From Fragum whitleyi (lineage: Eukaryota; Mollusca; Bivalvia; Cardiida; Cardiidae): DNA of 64,000 nucleotides. The stretch lies in the NCBI GenBank assembly GCA_948146395.1, contig OX411544.1:35050457-35114456 (forward strand), read 5' to 3'. The notes beneath the pieces are model-generated. The model was given only the letters and a program-made list of their open reading frames with translations, searched no databases and had not been told where the DNA came from. Positions 46,632 through 59,003 of the stretch are shown one piece after another (position 1 is the first letter of the stretch; each line of letters opens with the position of its first letter). Made by a program: the position numbers and the translations under genes.

Positions 46632-49433
46632 TTAGCTCATCTGAGCACAAAGTGCTCAAGGTGAGCTTGTGTGGTCGAGTGATGTCCATCGTCCGTCGTC
46701 CGTCGTGCGTCGTGTGTCGTCAACATTTACCTTGTAGACACTCTAGAGGCCAAATTTTTTGCCCGATCAACCTGAAATTTGGTCAGAATGATTGTCTTGA
46801 TGAAAGCTCGGACAAGTTTGAAATTGGGTAAAGTAGGGTCAAAACTAAGGTCTTGGGGTCAAATATTAGAAAAACCTTGTAGACACTCTAGAAGCCATAT
46901 TTTTTGCCCGATCAACCTGAAATTTGGTCAGAATGATTGTCTTGATAAAATTTCGGACAAGTACGAAATTAGGTCATGTAAGGTCAAAAATGAGGTCACG
47001 GGGTCAAATATTAGAAAAACCTTGTAGACACTCTAGAAGCCATATTTTTTGTCCGATAAACCTGAAATTTAGTCAGAATGATTGCCTTGATAAAATCTGG
47101 GACAAGTACGAAATTGGGTCAAGTAGGGTCAAAAATGAGGTCACGGGGTCAAATATTAGAAATAAACCTTGTAGACACTCTAGAAAGCATATTTTTTGCC
47201 CGATCAAGCTGAAATTTGGTCAGATTGATTATTTTTATATAAACTCGGACGAGTCATAAATTGGGTCAAGTCGGAACAAAAATAAGGTCACGGGGTTACA
47301 TCTTAGAAAAAACCTTGCTCAAGGTGAGCTTGTGTGGTCGAGTGATGTCCATCGTCCGTCGTCCGTCGTGCGTCGTGTGTCGTCAACATTTACCTTGTAG
47401 ACACTCTAGGGGCCAAATTTTTTGCCCGATCTAACTGAAATTTGGTCAGAATGATTGTCTTGATGAAAGCTCGGACAAGTTTGAAATTGGGTAAAGTAGG
47501 GTCAAAACTAAGGTCTTGGGGTCAAATATTAGAAAAACCTTGTAGACACACTAGAAGACATATTTTTTGTCCGATCAACCTGAAATTTGGTCAGAATGAT
47601 TGTCTTGATAAAACTTCGGCAAGTTGAAAATTGCTGTCCGATTTGTTGAAAATTTTTTGTCCGATCAACCTGAAATCTGGGACAAGTACGAAATTGGGTC
47701 AAGTAGGGTCAAAAATAAGGTCACGAGGTCAAATATTAGAAAAACCTTGCAGACACTCTAGAGTCCAATTTTTTTGCCCGATCAACCCGAAATTAAGTCA
47801 GAATGATTGTCTTGATAATTCTCTGACAACTTTGAAATTGGGTCAATTAGGGTCAAAAATGAGGTCACGGGGTCAAATATTAGAAAAACCTTGTAGTCAC
47901 TCTAGAGGCCACATTTTTGGCCCGATCAACCTGAAATTTGGTCAACATGATTGTCTTGATAAAATCTCGGACAAGTTCGAAATTGGATCAAGTAGGGTTA
48001 AAAATGAGGTCACGGGGTCAAATATTAGAAAAACCTTGAAGACACTCTAGAGGCCACATTTTTTGCCTGATCAACCTGAAATTTAGTCAGAAAGATCATC
48101 TTGATGAAATCTCGGACAAGATTGAAATTGGGTAAAGTAGGGTCAAACATGAGGTCACGGGGGTCAAATATTAGAAAAAAACCTTGTAGACACTCTAGAA
48201 AGCATTTTTTTTGCCCGATCAACCTGAAATATGGTTAGAATGACTGTCTTCATAAAATCTCAGACAAGTTCGAAATTTGGTCAAGTGGTGTCAAAAATGA
48301 GATCACAGGATCAAATATTAGAAAAACCTTGTAGACACTCTAGAAGCCATATTTTTTGTCCGATCAACCTGAATTTTGATCAGATTTATTATTTTTAAAT
48401 AATCTCGGACGAGTCCTAAATTGGGTCAAGTAGGAACAAAAATAAGGTCACGGGGTCACATCTAAGAAAAACCTTTTAGTCACTCTAGAGGCCACATTTT
48501 TTGCCCGATCAACCTGAAATTTGGTTCAAATGATTGTCTTGATAAAATCTCGGACAAGTTCGAAACTTGGTCAAGTAGGGTTAAAAATTAGGTCACGGGG
48601 TCAAATATTAGAAAAAATCCTTGTAGACACTCTAGCGGCCACATTATTTGCCCGATCAACCTGAAATTTAGTAAGAATAATTGTCTTGATAAAATCTCGG
48701 CCATGTTCAAAATAAGGTCAAGTGGGATCAAAAAATAGTTCACGGGGTCAAATCTTACAAAAACATTGTAGACACTCTAGACGCCATATTTTTTGCCCGA
48801 TCAACCTGAAATTTGGTCAGAATGATTGTCTTGATGACATTTCGGACAAGTACAAAATTGGATCAAGTAGGGTCAAGAATGAGGTTACGGGGTCAAATAT
48901 TAGAAAAACCTTGTAGACACTCTAGAAGCCATATTCGCCGATCAACCGGAAATTTGGTCAGAATGATTGTCTTGATGAAAAAAAGAGGTCACGAGGTCAA
49001 ATCTTGGAAAAACCCCGTAGACACTCTCAAACCCGTATTTTTTGCTCAATCAACCTATAAATTGGTCAGCATGATATTCTTTATGAAATCTAGGTCAAGT
49101 TTGAAATTGGGTCTAGTTGGGTCGTAAACGAGGTCACTAGGTCAAATCATAGAAAAACCTTGTAGACACTCTGGAAGCCATATTTTTTGCTTAATTAATC
49201 TGAAAATTGGTCAGAATGATCATCTTGGTGAAATCTAAGACAAGTTTGAAATTGAGTCAAGTGGGGTCAAAAATGAGGTCACGGAAATCTTAGAAAAACC
49301 TTGTAAGCAGTGTAAAGGCATCATTTCTTGTCCAATCAACCTGAAATTTGGTCAGAATTCTTTCTAAGTCTACTTTAAAAAATTATTGACAGTTCACTCA
49401 GGTGAGCGATTTAGGGCCTTAATGGCCCTCTTG
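46632..49433 (+). mobile_element. Element with 146-bp tandem repeats
   Basis: Begins TTTAGCTCATCTGAGCAC and AAGTGCTCAAGGTGAGC, then about 18 units of about 146 bp (CTTGTAGACACTCTAGAAGC, CCGATCAACCTGAAATTTGG, AGGTCACGGGGTCAAATATT). It ends CTCAGGTGAGCGATTTAGGG and a 3' hairpin AGGGCCTTAATGGCCCT then CTTGTTT. Subterminal GCTCAYCTGAG occurs inverted at both ends. Internal repeats, subterminal inverted repeats and a 3' hairpin fit a non-autonomous Helitron/Helentron. The short frames across it are by-products. Confidence 0.85.
47313..47545 (+). repeat. Internal near-identical duplication in the 146-bp array
   Basis: About 230 bp from GCTCAAGGTGAGCTTGTGTG through GGTCTTGGGGTCAAATATTA repeat 46653-46882 almost base for base at a spacing of about 663 bp, although ordinary units differ by 5-10%. 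Confidence 0.85.
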
Positions 49434-49439
49434 TTTATT

Positions 49440-49764
49440 GTTTTTTTTTTTTTTTTGTTGTTGTTGTATTGGGTTTAAGCCACTTACAACATTTTTGAAG
49501 TGATACTGAGGCGGCTTATGCACTTACCCATGGTTTCCTGTCGTTTCTCACGCCAGTACAGCCACAATATTTCACCACAACTCTAGGATTGACATCACAA
49601 TGCCTTACCACTGAGCAGGCCGTGTATATTGGTATATTTTTATCTATGTTGCGCAACATTTAAGAAAATTTTGATAATAGATATTCATCTATCGAAAGGT
49701 ATCCCCTTTCTTGGTTGCTAAAAAGAAAAAACCCATTCATCAAGTACAGCTATCTATCGTTTTT
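49440..49764. other. T-run and non-coding spacer
   Basis: Poly-T with TTG triplets at 49438-49470, then sequence with TTTAAGCCACTTACAACATT and CCACTGAGCAGGCCG. The latter loosely resembles a SINE tail on the minus strand, but no head is seen. No gene. Confidence 0.4.
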
Positions 49765-49925
49765 AAGCCGTTTCGGCTCGCATCACGACACTTATGATGT
49801 CCCAGAGACATTTTTATTGCATTGTTGTGAAAAAAAAAACAAAAGTAATGGATATCCTTCAAGAGCAATATCTTTATTACCATTATCTCCCTCCCTTGAA
49901 TGTCTACAGAGATTTGGAATTACCC
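49765..49925 (+). pseudogene. Decayed fifth copy of the exon-like frame
   Basis: Encodes FGSHHDTYDVPETFLLH in one frame, then after an A-run shift DILQEQYLYYHYLPP in another, parallel to the Q exon's GSHYDTYYLPEAISIAL and DFLQEQYLYNHYPYP. DNA identity is low, but the amino-acid order holds. A short hydrophobic frame (VFVIAAVVAFVLKSFV) lies at about 50065-50115, possibly the membrane exon of a neighbouring unit. Confidence 0.45.
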
Positions 49926-50119
49926 ACAAGATAAGTAAAAGTATAATTTCGTAAGAGAGAGTGAGGTTCGAGAAACCGTTGTCTCCTATCATTTTCAATG
50001 TGAAGTTGATCTTTGATAACTCACTTGAAATTGCTAGTCTATAGATGTTTAAAGCGATGCTGGTATTTGTTATTGCTGCTGTTGTCGCTTTTGTTCTCAA
50101 GTCTTTTGTCCGATTTGTG

Positions 50120-50994
50120 ATGAACCGTTACGTAAATTTGATTTTGATTTAAATTTTATTCGCTTTTTACATAAAAAATGCATCCAGTAAGGAAATCCAT
50201 TGTACTTTATTTCTATATGAAATGCAAGAAATGGTCTTTCGGAAAACCCTTGTCCTTCTATCTGTAAAAAAACAGTGCTGTAGGCATTTAAAATGTTGGT
50301 TCTCCTTTCACCATCTTATATCGCCATTTAGTCTGTGACAGTTGAAATATTTTCAAATGATTTGTTGATTACAAGCATGCAGTTATGATTTTTAGCCGAC
50401 GTTTACAGCGAGTCGACAAAGACCAACAAGCAACTATCTTAACTGCAATTGATCGCGCCGAATTTGTTTTAAAATGAAGAAATAATAAGCAGATTTTTTC
50501 TGCACCACTAAAACGGACTTCCAAACTGTCCTTAAAGTGCTTAGTGGTGAATAGTGAATAAAACATCTAGGTCGAAAAATGGGCATAATTTGCACAAAAT
50601 GCATCAGAGTTACCCCCTCGGTGATAAAGATACCTCTTTTGATAGTAAACTTGCAAGCCAAGTTTCTAGTAATTGCCTTAATTAGAACCAGATATATCAC
50701 AAAATGTCAAAGCTTTTGCATGACGACAACGACGAATACAGGGACGACGAAGCCAAGACTATAGCAATACCTCGGGTTTTCTCCGAAAACAGCCGAGCTA
50801 AAAATCAAAATCAATTAAATAAGAATTCCTCCAAAACAGTGTTGTAATTGAATTGTAAACAGCCTTTAAATCCGTCGCATCGGTTTTTACTTAATTAAAT
50901 GGGAACCTCCCTTTAAACAGTTAACAATCAATATGACAGAGTGTCACTAATGCACCCCAAGGATTTCCTTGTTAAAATGAAAATAAAAATAAAA
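50120..50994. other. Unassigned non-coding stretch
   Basis: Overlapping short frames on both strands (50369-50764) lack motifs. Nothing supported. Confidence 0.4.
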
Positions 50995-51234
50995 TGAGCC
51001 TGTGCGTGACATTTCCAACACTTTCAAATGTTCGCAAAGGAGAGCTTCTGGCCAGCCTGGGCAGCTGCACAGTCTAACCAGAATCTTCACTATGCGCTAT
51101 ATAGATAGATAAGGTCTTAATCTATTTTCACGCAGTTAGCATATATTATGATGGTACTGTGTCATTGTCAACGCTTACAAACGCTTGTACCTCGCGCAGA
51201 TGTGAAATTGTTGGAAATGTTACTCACAGGCTCA
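50995..51234. mobile_element. MITE family 1, copy f
   Basis: TGAGCCTGTGCGTGACATTT at left, AAATGTTACTCACAGGCTCA at right, with central CAGCTGCACAG palindrome. 240 bp. Confidence 0.88.
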
Positions 51235-51412
51235 AATATAATATATAATTAATGTATCAGATTATCTATGAAAGGCTGCACTTCTTTTTGATTAGACATT
51301 TTGTGATAAAAAAAACACATTTAGACATGGTAAGCAAACCAACATCGAGGGAAGAACGAGTTATCATTTTCGGTACATGACCAGGATGGAATTAGTTTGG
51401 GGTAAACATGTA

Positions 51413-51640
51413 TTAGCCTTTGCGTGCCATTTCCAACAATTTGAAATGCGTGTGAGGGACAAACATCGAGCAGCATAGACAGCCTCATACTGGTATAATT
51501 GTTTACAAATACATTGCGGCCTTGTCTGTCCACAAAACGCATAGAAAATACTCTAGACAGACTAAGCGGATGCACAGGCTGGTCAAAGTCTTTACTTTGC
51601 GCACATTATAAATTGTTGGAAATCTCACGCACAGACTCAT
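51413..51640. mobile_element. MITE family 1, copy g (opposite orientation)
   Basis: TAGCCTTTGCGTGCCATTTC at left, GAAATCTCACGCACAGACTC at right. The order of its internal landmarks (GGATGCACAGGCTGGTCAAA near the right end) is reversed relative to copy f, 180 bp away. Confidence 0.85.
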
Positions 51641-52080
51641 ATATATTTTTTTTAATTTACTAGGTTAATTCACTCTTTTATACCGTGACTCAAAATCCTC
51701 TGTTGGTTAAGAGAGCCTAGTATTTCTAGCTTTAACCAGTTACAATTCAGATTACGAGCATTTGGAAACCAACCATGAGCTGCATTTATGTTTTGGCAGG
51801 CAAGATAATCACCTTTTTTCTTTTAATATACAGTTGTATATTTGCTTAATCGGTGATTGCCAATACATTTTTATTTAACCCAAGTAATTCAAAGTTGAAT
51901 TTTCAGATTGCGTGACAGATAAGTCATGCCCGTCAGGTCAAGATGAACACAGAATATCAAGGAACTGTGATCTGCTTTGTTTTCTTATGATTTCAAATGT
52001 GTCATTCCTAACATTCCTATGTAGACTATATAGACTATTCTTTGAAATGAAATTGTACGATTCTGTCCCAGGATGAGACA
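51641..52080. other. Unassigned non-coding stretch
   Basis: AT-rich; no gene or repeat recognised. Confidence 0.4.
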
Positions 52081-52521
52081 TGTACAGTTAACAACATCGT
52101 AAAATTGAGAAGGTGAATGATTTTGAAATGATTTAGGAAAGAAATTGATTGAGTTTGTGAAGCAAGTTTTGAATGAATCTAATTGGAGGTATCCAATATC
52201 GCAAATTTTGTTCAGGATGAACAGAACTAGCGATATTGATTACCTTCCTTTGATAAAATATGCATAAACGTTCTATAGAAAGCTTCCTATTTCTTCAAAT
52301 ACCTAACAGACGCTTACAATTTGAATTATGTCAGTGAAATACGACATTTTATCTATCCAAATTTATTTTTGAAAGACATTGTCGATTTTTTTTTTAAATG
52401 TGTCTGAGCGTTTTTGAATGGTTTGAGTGAGTGTTCGGAATGAATGAATGGAGCACTGAGTGAGCGATTTAGAATGATTTTGATTGAGGTGAATGTCAAT
52501 TTCACGATGTAAATAAATGTA
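52081..52521. mobile_element. MITE family 2, copy
   Basis: TGTACAGTTAACAACATCGT at left and TTTCACGATGTAAATAAATG then TACA at right; inner pair GGAGGTATCCAATATCGC / GCGATATTGATTACCTTCC. About 441 bp. Confidence 0.88.
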
Positions 52522-53038
52522 CAAAACAGAAATTAGATGATAAAGAAGGACTGGGGTTCCCATTGGGCTGAAGCGAGATGTCCTTTTTTAATTCTAAATA
52601 TACATTGATAATTTAATGAAGAAATATTCTATCTCGATTTTTTCATAAAATAATAAGTACACTCTATACAAATGAAACTACGAAAGGTTTCATTTAAAAA
52701 TATTATTAAAATTGCAATCGGTAAAACGAGCATGCGTTTACTGCACCACATACAAGTAGTCATTTGGCAACCAGTGATAGTGAAAGTATATATGAAGTGT
52801 TCTCCTGCTTAGCCAATTATCCTATAAGCCACGGACATATCAAAAGAAAATAGATCTAGTTTCGACAGTTATGTCTCCCAAATGTCTATTTCTTCAACAT
52901 AAGCGTAAATAAATCATATGATAAAGTATTTCCTATCACATTTAATTACTTTATTATATTTTGTACAAAATTCTCCAGAGGGTCCATAGCGTTTGAAGAT
53001 ACGTCTTTAATATTTTTTGCAGAACTGTAGTCTTAGAC
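52522..53038. other. Unassigned non-coding stretch
   Basis: No gene or repeat recognised between two MITE family 2 copies. Confidence 0.4.
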
Positions 53039-53522
53039 TTACAGCTACCAACATGGTAAAATTGACAAGGTGAATGATTTTGAAATGATTAAGGAATGAA
53101 ATTGATAGAGTGTGTGGAGCGAGTTCTGAGCGAATTTAATGGGAGGTAATCCAATACCGCAAATTTTGTCCAGGATAAACAAAAATAGCGATATGGATTA
53201 CCTCCCTTTAATTAAATATGCATACAAGTTCTATAGATATCTTCCTGTTTCTCCAAGAACCTATTAGACGCTAAGAATTTGAATTATGACGAGATTTTTC
53301 TCTATCCAAATTTATTTTGAATGATGTTTTTGAATGTACATGTATTTTCAATGGGTTTGAGCGTTTTGAATGGTCTGAGTGAGTGTTTGGAATGAATGAA
53401 TGAATGAATGAATGAATGAATGAATGAATGAATGATTGAATGAATGAATGGAGCGCTGAGTGAGCGGTTTAGAATGGTTTTGATTGAGGTGAATGTCAAT
53501 TTCACAATGTAACTAGCTGTAT
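53039..53522. mobile_element. MITE family 2, copy with GAAT microsatellite
   Basis: TTACAGCTACCAACATGG then TAAAATTGACAAGG at left; GTCAATTTCACAATGTAACT at right. Inner pair GGAGGTAATCCAATACCGC / GCGATATGGATTACCTCCC. An ATGA/GAAT expansion at 53391-53451 grew from the single ATGAATGAATGG of the other copies. Confidence 0.88.
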
Positions 53523-53884
53523 CACCAACTTAATTAGTGAGTAAGACCTCATAAGCGCCGATCATTTTTTTCAGGAAAGCAAACTATGCAAGCACATTGA
53601 TACATTTTTTTTTAATTCAATCGATCTTCTTCAGATGAACTATTGTAATAGCAGTATGCCAGTCAAGTGTCCGGTAGATAATTACATCGATTAAAACCAA
53701 GCAAGAATTATTGAGTTGCATCTGACAATTTAAACTGGAAAAAGGCATTAAAATTTCTCTTCTGATCTTAGAGAATCTAGAAACGAGATCAACTAAACAA
53801 CAAAAATAACATAAAATTAATGAATTTTAAGAAAGATAAGTGCTCGTTCAAATTCTTTTCATCATTTTTGTTCATTAAAATAAG

Positions 53885-54236
<352 letters not shown>

Positions 54237-54825
54237 CCATTTCCATTAAGATGAAAAAACAGTTGCAATAGCTCTAGGAATTGGATATTCCTTAGGATTA
54301 AGACTTTTTTATAGTATAAACTTTGAAAATGCATAACATTTAAACGCCATCAATCGTAAGCAGCAGCAGAAATCAAATTTCTCGGTGTTCGAGTTCAATA
54401 TTTGGAAGAAGGGTAATTTTATCAAAGATAAGATGAGTTTAATTTAAATCTCTACTTTTGAATTTTCACTTCTTGAGTAGAATGCGGAACCTACACATTT
54501 GTTACATTTATAAATAAAAATATACAATAATACTGTCTAAAAGGAAAAAGATTTGAAAGGAAAAACAACAGCAGTAAAATAGGTTTCTAAATGAAATTAT
54601 ACTTAAACATACTCAGATCTTACTTAAATGCCTGGCAACACCTTCTCTGCGTTCAGGATGATAAACGGTGCAAACTGTTTGCAATTCATACCCTGCTTTG
54701 CACATGCAAATGCGTTTAGCGTAGTAAAATTCGTGAACAATTCGCAACGTTTTGTATTGTAAAGGAAAAATGCAAAATTTATCAATTCGTGGTTTTTTAA
54801 AGCGAAGTCGCAATGGCGCCTATTC

Positions 54826-55910
54826 GTGACATTTCAAATGAGCCAGTGTGTGACATTTCAAATGAACCTGTGTGTGACATTTCAAATGAGCCTGTGTGTG
54901 ACATTTCAAATGAACCTGTGTGTGACATTTCAAATGAACCTGTGTGTGGCATTTCAAATGAACCTGTGTGTGACATTTCAAACGAACCTGTGTGTGACAT
55001 TTCAAATGAACCTGTGTGTGGCATTTCAAATGAACCTGTGTGTGGCATTTCAAATGAACCTGTGTGTGGCATTTCAAATGAGCCTGTGTGTGAAATTTCA
55101 AATGAACATGTGTGTGACATTTCAAATGAGCCTGTGTGTGACATTTCAAGTGAGCCAGTGTGTGACATTTCAAATGAACATGTGTGTGACATTTCAATTG
55201 AACATGTGTGTGGCATTTCAAATGAGCCTGTGTATGACATTTCAAATGAGCCAGTGTGTGACATTTCAAATGAACCTGTGTGTGACATTTCAAACGAATC
55301 TGTGTGTGACATTTCAAATGAACCTGTGTGAGACATTTCAAATGAACCTGTGTGTGGCATATCAAATGAGCCTGTGTGTGACATTTCAAACGAACCTGTG
55401 TGTGACATTTCAAATGAGCCTGTGTGTGAAATTTCAAATTAGCCTGTGTGTGACATTTCAAACGAACCTGTGTGTGACATTTCAAACGAACCTGTGTGTG
55501 ACATTTCAAACGAACCTGTGTGTGACATTTCGAATGAGCCTGTGTATGAAATTTCAAAGGAGCCTTTGTTTAACATTTCAAACGAACCTGTGTGTGACAT
55601 TTCAAATGAACCTGTGTGTGACATTTCAAATGAACCTGTGTGTGACATTTTAAATGAACCTGTGTGTGACATTTCAAATGAGCCTGTGTGTGTCATTTCA
55701 AACGAACCTGTGTGTGACATTTCAAATGAACCTGTTTGTGACATTTCAAATGAACCTGTGTGTGACATTTCAAATGAGCCTGTGTGTGACATTCCAAATG
55801 AACCTGTGTGTGACATTTTAAATGTACCTGTGTGTGACATTTCAAATGAACCTGTGTGACATTTCAAATGAACCTGTGTGTGACATTTCAAATGAGCCTG
55901 TGTGTGACAT
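54826..55910. repeat. 24-bp satellite, about 45 units
   Basis: Unit AACCTGTGTGTGACATTTCA + AATG with 5-15% variation and very regular 24-bp spacing; one unit near 55855 is 2 bp short. Because 24 is a multiple of three, four or more frames stay open across it on both strands; these are not proteins. The right end runs straight into MITE family 1 copy h, whose terminal repeat contains the same sequence. Confidence 0.97.
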
Positions 55911-56136
55911 TTCCACAGGTTTCACAAATGTGCGAGGAAATAACGTAAAGCAGCGTAGATAACGACACGACGCAATTATTATTTATGCTGACTGCCAGAA
56001 GAGGGATTAAGACCCAATCTGCCTATATATTGCACAGTGAAGACTCTCGTCAGACTGTGCGGATGCAAAGGCTGGTCAGAATCTTTGCTTTACGCACATG
56101 TGCAATTGATGGAAATGACACGCACTGGCTCAAACA
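55885..56136. mobile_element. MITE family 1, copy h (source of the satellite)
   Basis: Left end GAGCCTGTGTGTGACATTTC continuing into CACAGGTTTCACAAATGTGC, central GACTGTGCGGATGCAAAGGC, right end GGAAATGACACGCACTGGCTC. The left terminal repeat is also the last unit of the 24-bp array. Confidence 0.82.
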
Positions 56137-56171
56137 TTTTTTTATGTCCACAAAGCCTAACCAGTAAGCAG

Positions 56172-56393
56172 CACGGGTTTGATCCTCGACAGCGACACTC
56201 TTTCTTTCCGACTACATGTCTCCCACCCATGGGTTGATGATTGTAGACCTATGTGGGATGGCAGTAGGGGGGCAAGAAAAGGATGTAGAGGTAGTACCGG
56301 TGTGAAAAATACACGGAATCCATTGTTAAGTGTTCAAGCCACCGAGATATGACAAGAACATTTTAAAAGCAGCATTAACCACAATCTAACAGA
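56172..56393 (+). mobile_element. SINE family 1, headless copy
   Basis: Starts in the B box (GGGTTTGATCCTCGACAGCG), then CTTTCTTTCCGACTA, CTCCCACCCATGGGTTGATG and the end AAGCAGCATTAACC. The 5' half of the tRNA head is absent; it abuts the preceding MITE. Confidence 0.7.
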
Positions 56394-56429
56394 CAAAACA
56401 AATAGTTTTAGATACTTTACGATCCATTT

Positions 56430-57650
56430 TAATTTTTTTTTTTTTTTTTTTTCATATTTGTTGTTGCTTTTTTTTTTTTTTTTTTTTTTTGTAATATCGA
56501 TTCAGATAAAAGTCGAGAGTTCAATAAGCACTATACGTGCGCTTTTATTTTAAGAAAATTTAGAATAAGCGTTTCACAATTGTCTAGATCTCGTGGTTAA
56601 ATTTTTAGCACTCATTCTCAGAATTGGTAAAACTCATAAATAAATTGGTATGTCAATAGAATTAAGGTTTCTAAAACGATACCGTGATAGTCCTCAGACT
56701 GCATGTGAAACAATAAGACTGTCGAAAGGTGAGTGACATTATTTCTAGATTGATCAATTTCTTGACTGTGTTTTATGATGCCTGTTCTAGATTGTTGGCG
56801 CCTTTTATGACAGAAGGATAGTTGAAGGCATTTATGGGGGATCTGTTTAACGTCAGAAATGTCGGACATTTAGTTTCTAATCAATTAATCCATGGTGAAA
56901 ACAAGTCGTATCTCGAAGCAAGTGTACAAAAACTGCTTTATTAAGCATTATTATCATGAGCAAGGGCGTGAAAATTCCAATGATTCCACGTGTGTGTCTA
57001 GTAAAGACCCAGATTAGCCTGTGTTTCCAAACAGTCCTCATTGTCACTCTAAATACTGCTACTGGGCAAAACTTTCACCTAATGTCACCGATTTAATACA
57101 TATTAATTTCTAAGTAGTAGTTTTATCATAAAATACGATACTTTTGTCTTAATTTTGTTGATTTGTTACTCACTTTTCTGTATGAACAACCTATTCAATA
57201 TTGGACAAAAAAAAACATTACTCCTACTAATTTATTCATGCACATTTCAAACAACTATTCTCAGAAATAAAATATTATTCAAAAACAAAGGATTACAGAA
57301 GGAACACAGCTTGACCATTACAAAGTTCGTAAATTTACGAACTTTGCCAATTTCAACGATCTATTTCTTAATGCTGAACTTTGCCAGTCCTATTAATGAG
57401 TAGTTTTTCTTACAGCAAAATTTGAATAACAAACCCACAAAAATGAGAGAAAAAGTTGTGCATTCCATGATAAAATCACATTGTGAATAATAATGCGTTC
57501 AAAGGTAACTTCGGACAGATAAAATTGTCGATTTTTCGACTTTCTCAAAATCTCGCAATAATTGCTGAGATTTATCTTTAAAGTACGGACATTAACTAAC
57601 ACGCAATAAAAAGGTGTTTGAAGCACGTCAATTCGACGTCGTGGCGTCAT
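56430..57650. other. Poly-T tracts and unassigned non-coding DNA
   Basis: T-runs at 56430-56495. Short frames at 56618-56869, 57155-57403 and 57393-57650 have no motifs. A perfect 26-bp palindrome lies at 57321-57346. No gene supported. Confidence 0.4.
57321..57346. repeat. Perfect 26-bp palindrome
   Basis: CAAAGTTCGTAAA followed at once by its reverse complement, with no spacer. Confidence 0.9.
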
Positions 57651-57651
57651 T

Positions 57652-58625
57652 TAGGGCTAACCCTTTTCAACCAGTCAAAATCAGTATTTGCAAATATTTT
57701 CTGAATTAATGGGCCGATTTTTTAAAAGTTTCATTTAGTAAGTGCAAGAGCGCCCGAGCTATGCGTCTTTTTCTGTGCACTTTCAAAAATAATATCCGGC
57801 CTGAAACGCTATATATTTCGCGATTTTTAAGGTTTGACGTTTCTAATTCTATCTCATTTTTTGGTAAATGCAAAGAACATTCTCAAAAATTTGCCTGGTG
57901 ACCTATGCTGTTTTTTTGTTGTTGTTTTTTTTTGCTATATTGTTGCGAAATAATTATGATTTAAATCTATCAAATAAAAATGATATGTATTTGGGTTAGA
58001 TTTTTCTTTAAAATCGATTTAATTAAATTGTTGCAACATTTTTCGGCGAATTCGACGCCGCACCAAAACCATCGTTACTATGCTTATTGAACGCCGATCT
58101 TCGTGCAATAAAAGATTCTAAAATATTTTATTTGAGATTTATTGTAAAATATAGATTCAGACGTATTTCAACTGGATGTGATTTTAAGTTAAGGAAATAA
58201 TACTAATTTTTTTATCCGTTTAAAAAAAAGTCTTTGTGAATATTTGACGCGACGTTGAAATATGCTTAGATTCGCGCTATCTTCGCGGAATCGAATTTTA
58301 CAAAATGTCTTACCCGAGGACAAATGATCTTTTCAACGGAATGTTTTGGAAGCAACATATCTTTTCAGCATATGTCACCGGACAAATTTTCGAGAAAAAA
58401 TGTCTAAATTTACAGTAGCAGCACTCGAATTCAGCAACGCAGAGGGCATAAGCATTCAAAAGCTACACCTAATTGCATTTCTTACACATATATCTTCATT
58501 TATCAAAGCTCAATTTCAGGCGTCTTTTTACGAAGCGATTAGCGTTTTCGGGCTAAAATCGGTTATTTATATCCGAAAAAAAATGGACATTTACTGAATT
58601 TGGTCCTTGAGAAAGGGTTCGGGCC
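57652..58625. repeat. Possible inverted-repeat element
   Basis: Left GGGCTAACCCTTTTCAACC and right GAGAAAGGGTTCGGGCCC are roughly inverse of one another, about 970 bp apart. The interior is AT-rich with no gene. The repeats are too short and imperfect to be sure. Confidence 0.3.
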
Positions 58626-58964
58626 CATGATTAGGTCATGATGTCATCTCTACGCAATGAAAACCCTTTAATGACTGATATATGAAAGCGGATATCATTA
58701 AGTTCAGTTTTATAGCATTAGGCAAGATTTGTGGTCATTTTGATATTTGGACCTACAATGCCACGCTATGTGTCCGCATTCACCTTAGATAAATTCGTCA
58801 TGTATCGCTGACTAGGATGCTCACCGTGAAATCGTCGAAAATTTCATGCATATGCCCAAAAACCTCTTTGTCGCACAAGTGGGAGTCCTGTAAAGTCCTT
58901 GTTTTTTTTCTTTTATTTTTTTTTTTATTTCAGAACAACAATTGTTTGGTGACCATATGGTATA

Positions 58965-59003
58965 GACACGGACGCCAGTGCATAGCGCGGTTGGTTGCGC
59001 ATC
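58965..59003 (+). repeat. tRNA-like fragment
   Basis: GTGCATAGCGCGGTTGGTTG then CGCATC resembles the first 30 bases of the SINE family 1 head, cut off by the next element. Confidence 0.45.

Noticed and set aside
46625..49127. Series of related 60-140 codon frames
   Set aside because: Translations of the 146-bp tandem repeat; the frame shifts from unit to unit.
54797..55891. Several open frames of 130-275 codons on both strands
   Set aside because: They all run through the 24-bp satellite. A period divisible by three keeps many frames open; no start context, splice sites or non-repetitive part supports a protein.
54826..55910. CRISPR array
   Set aside because: Short units with no spacers between repeats, in a eukaryotic setting.
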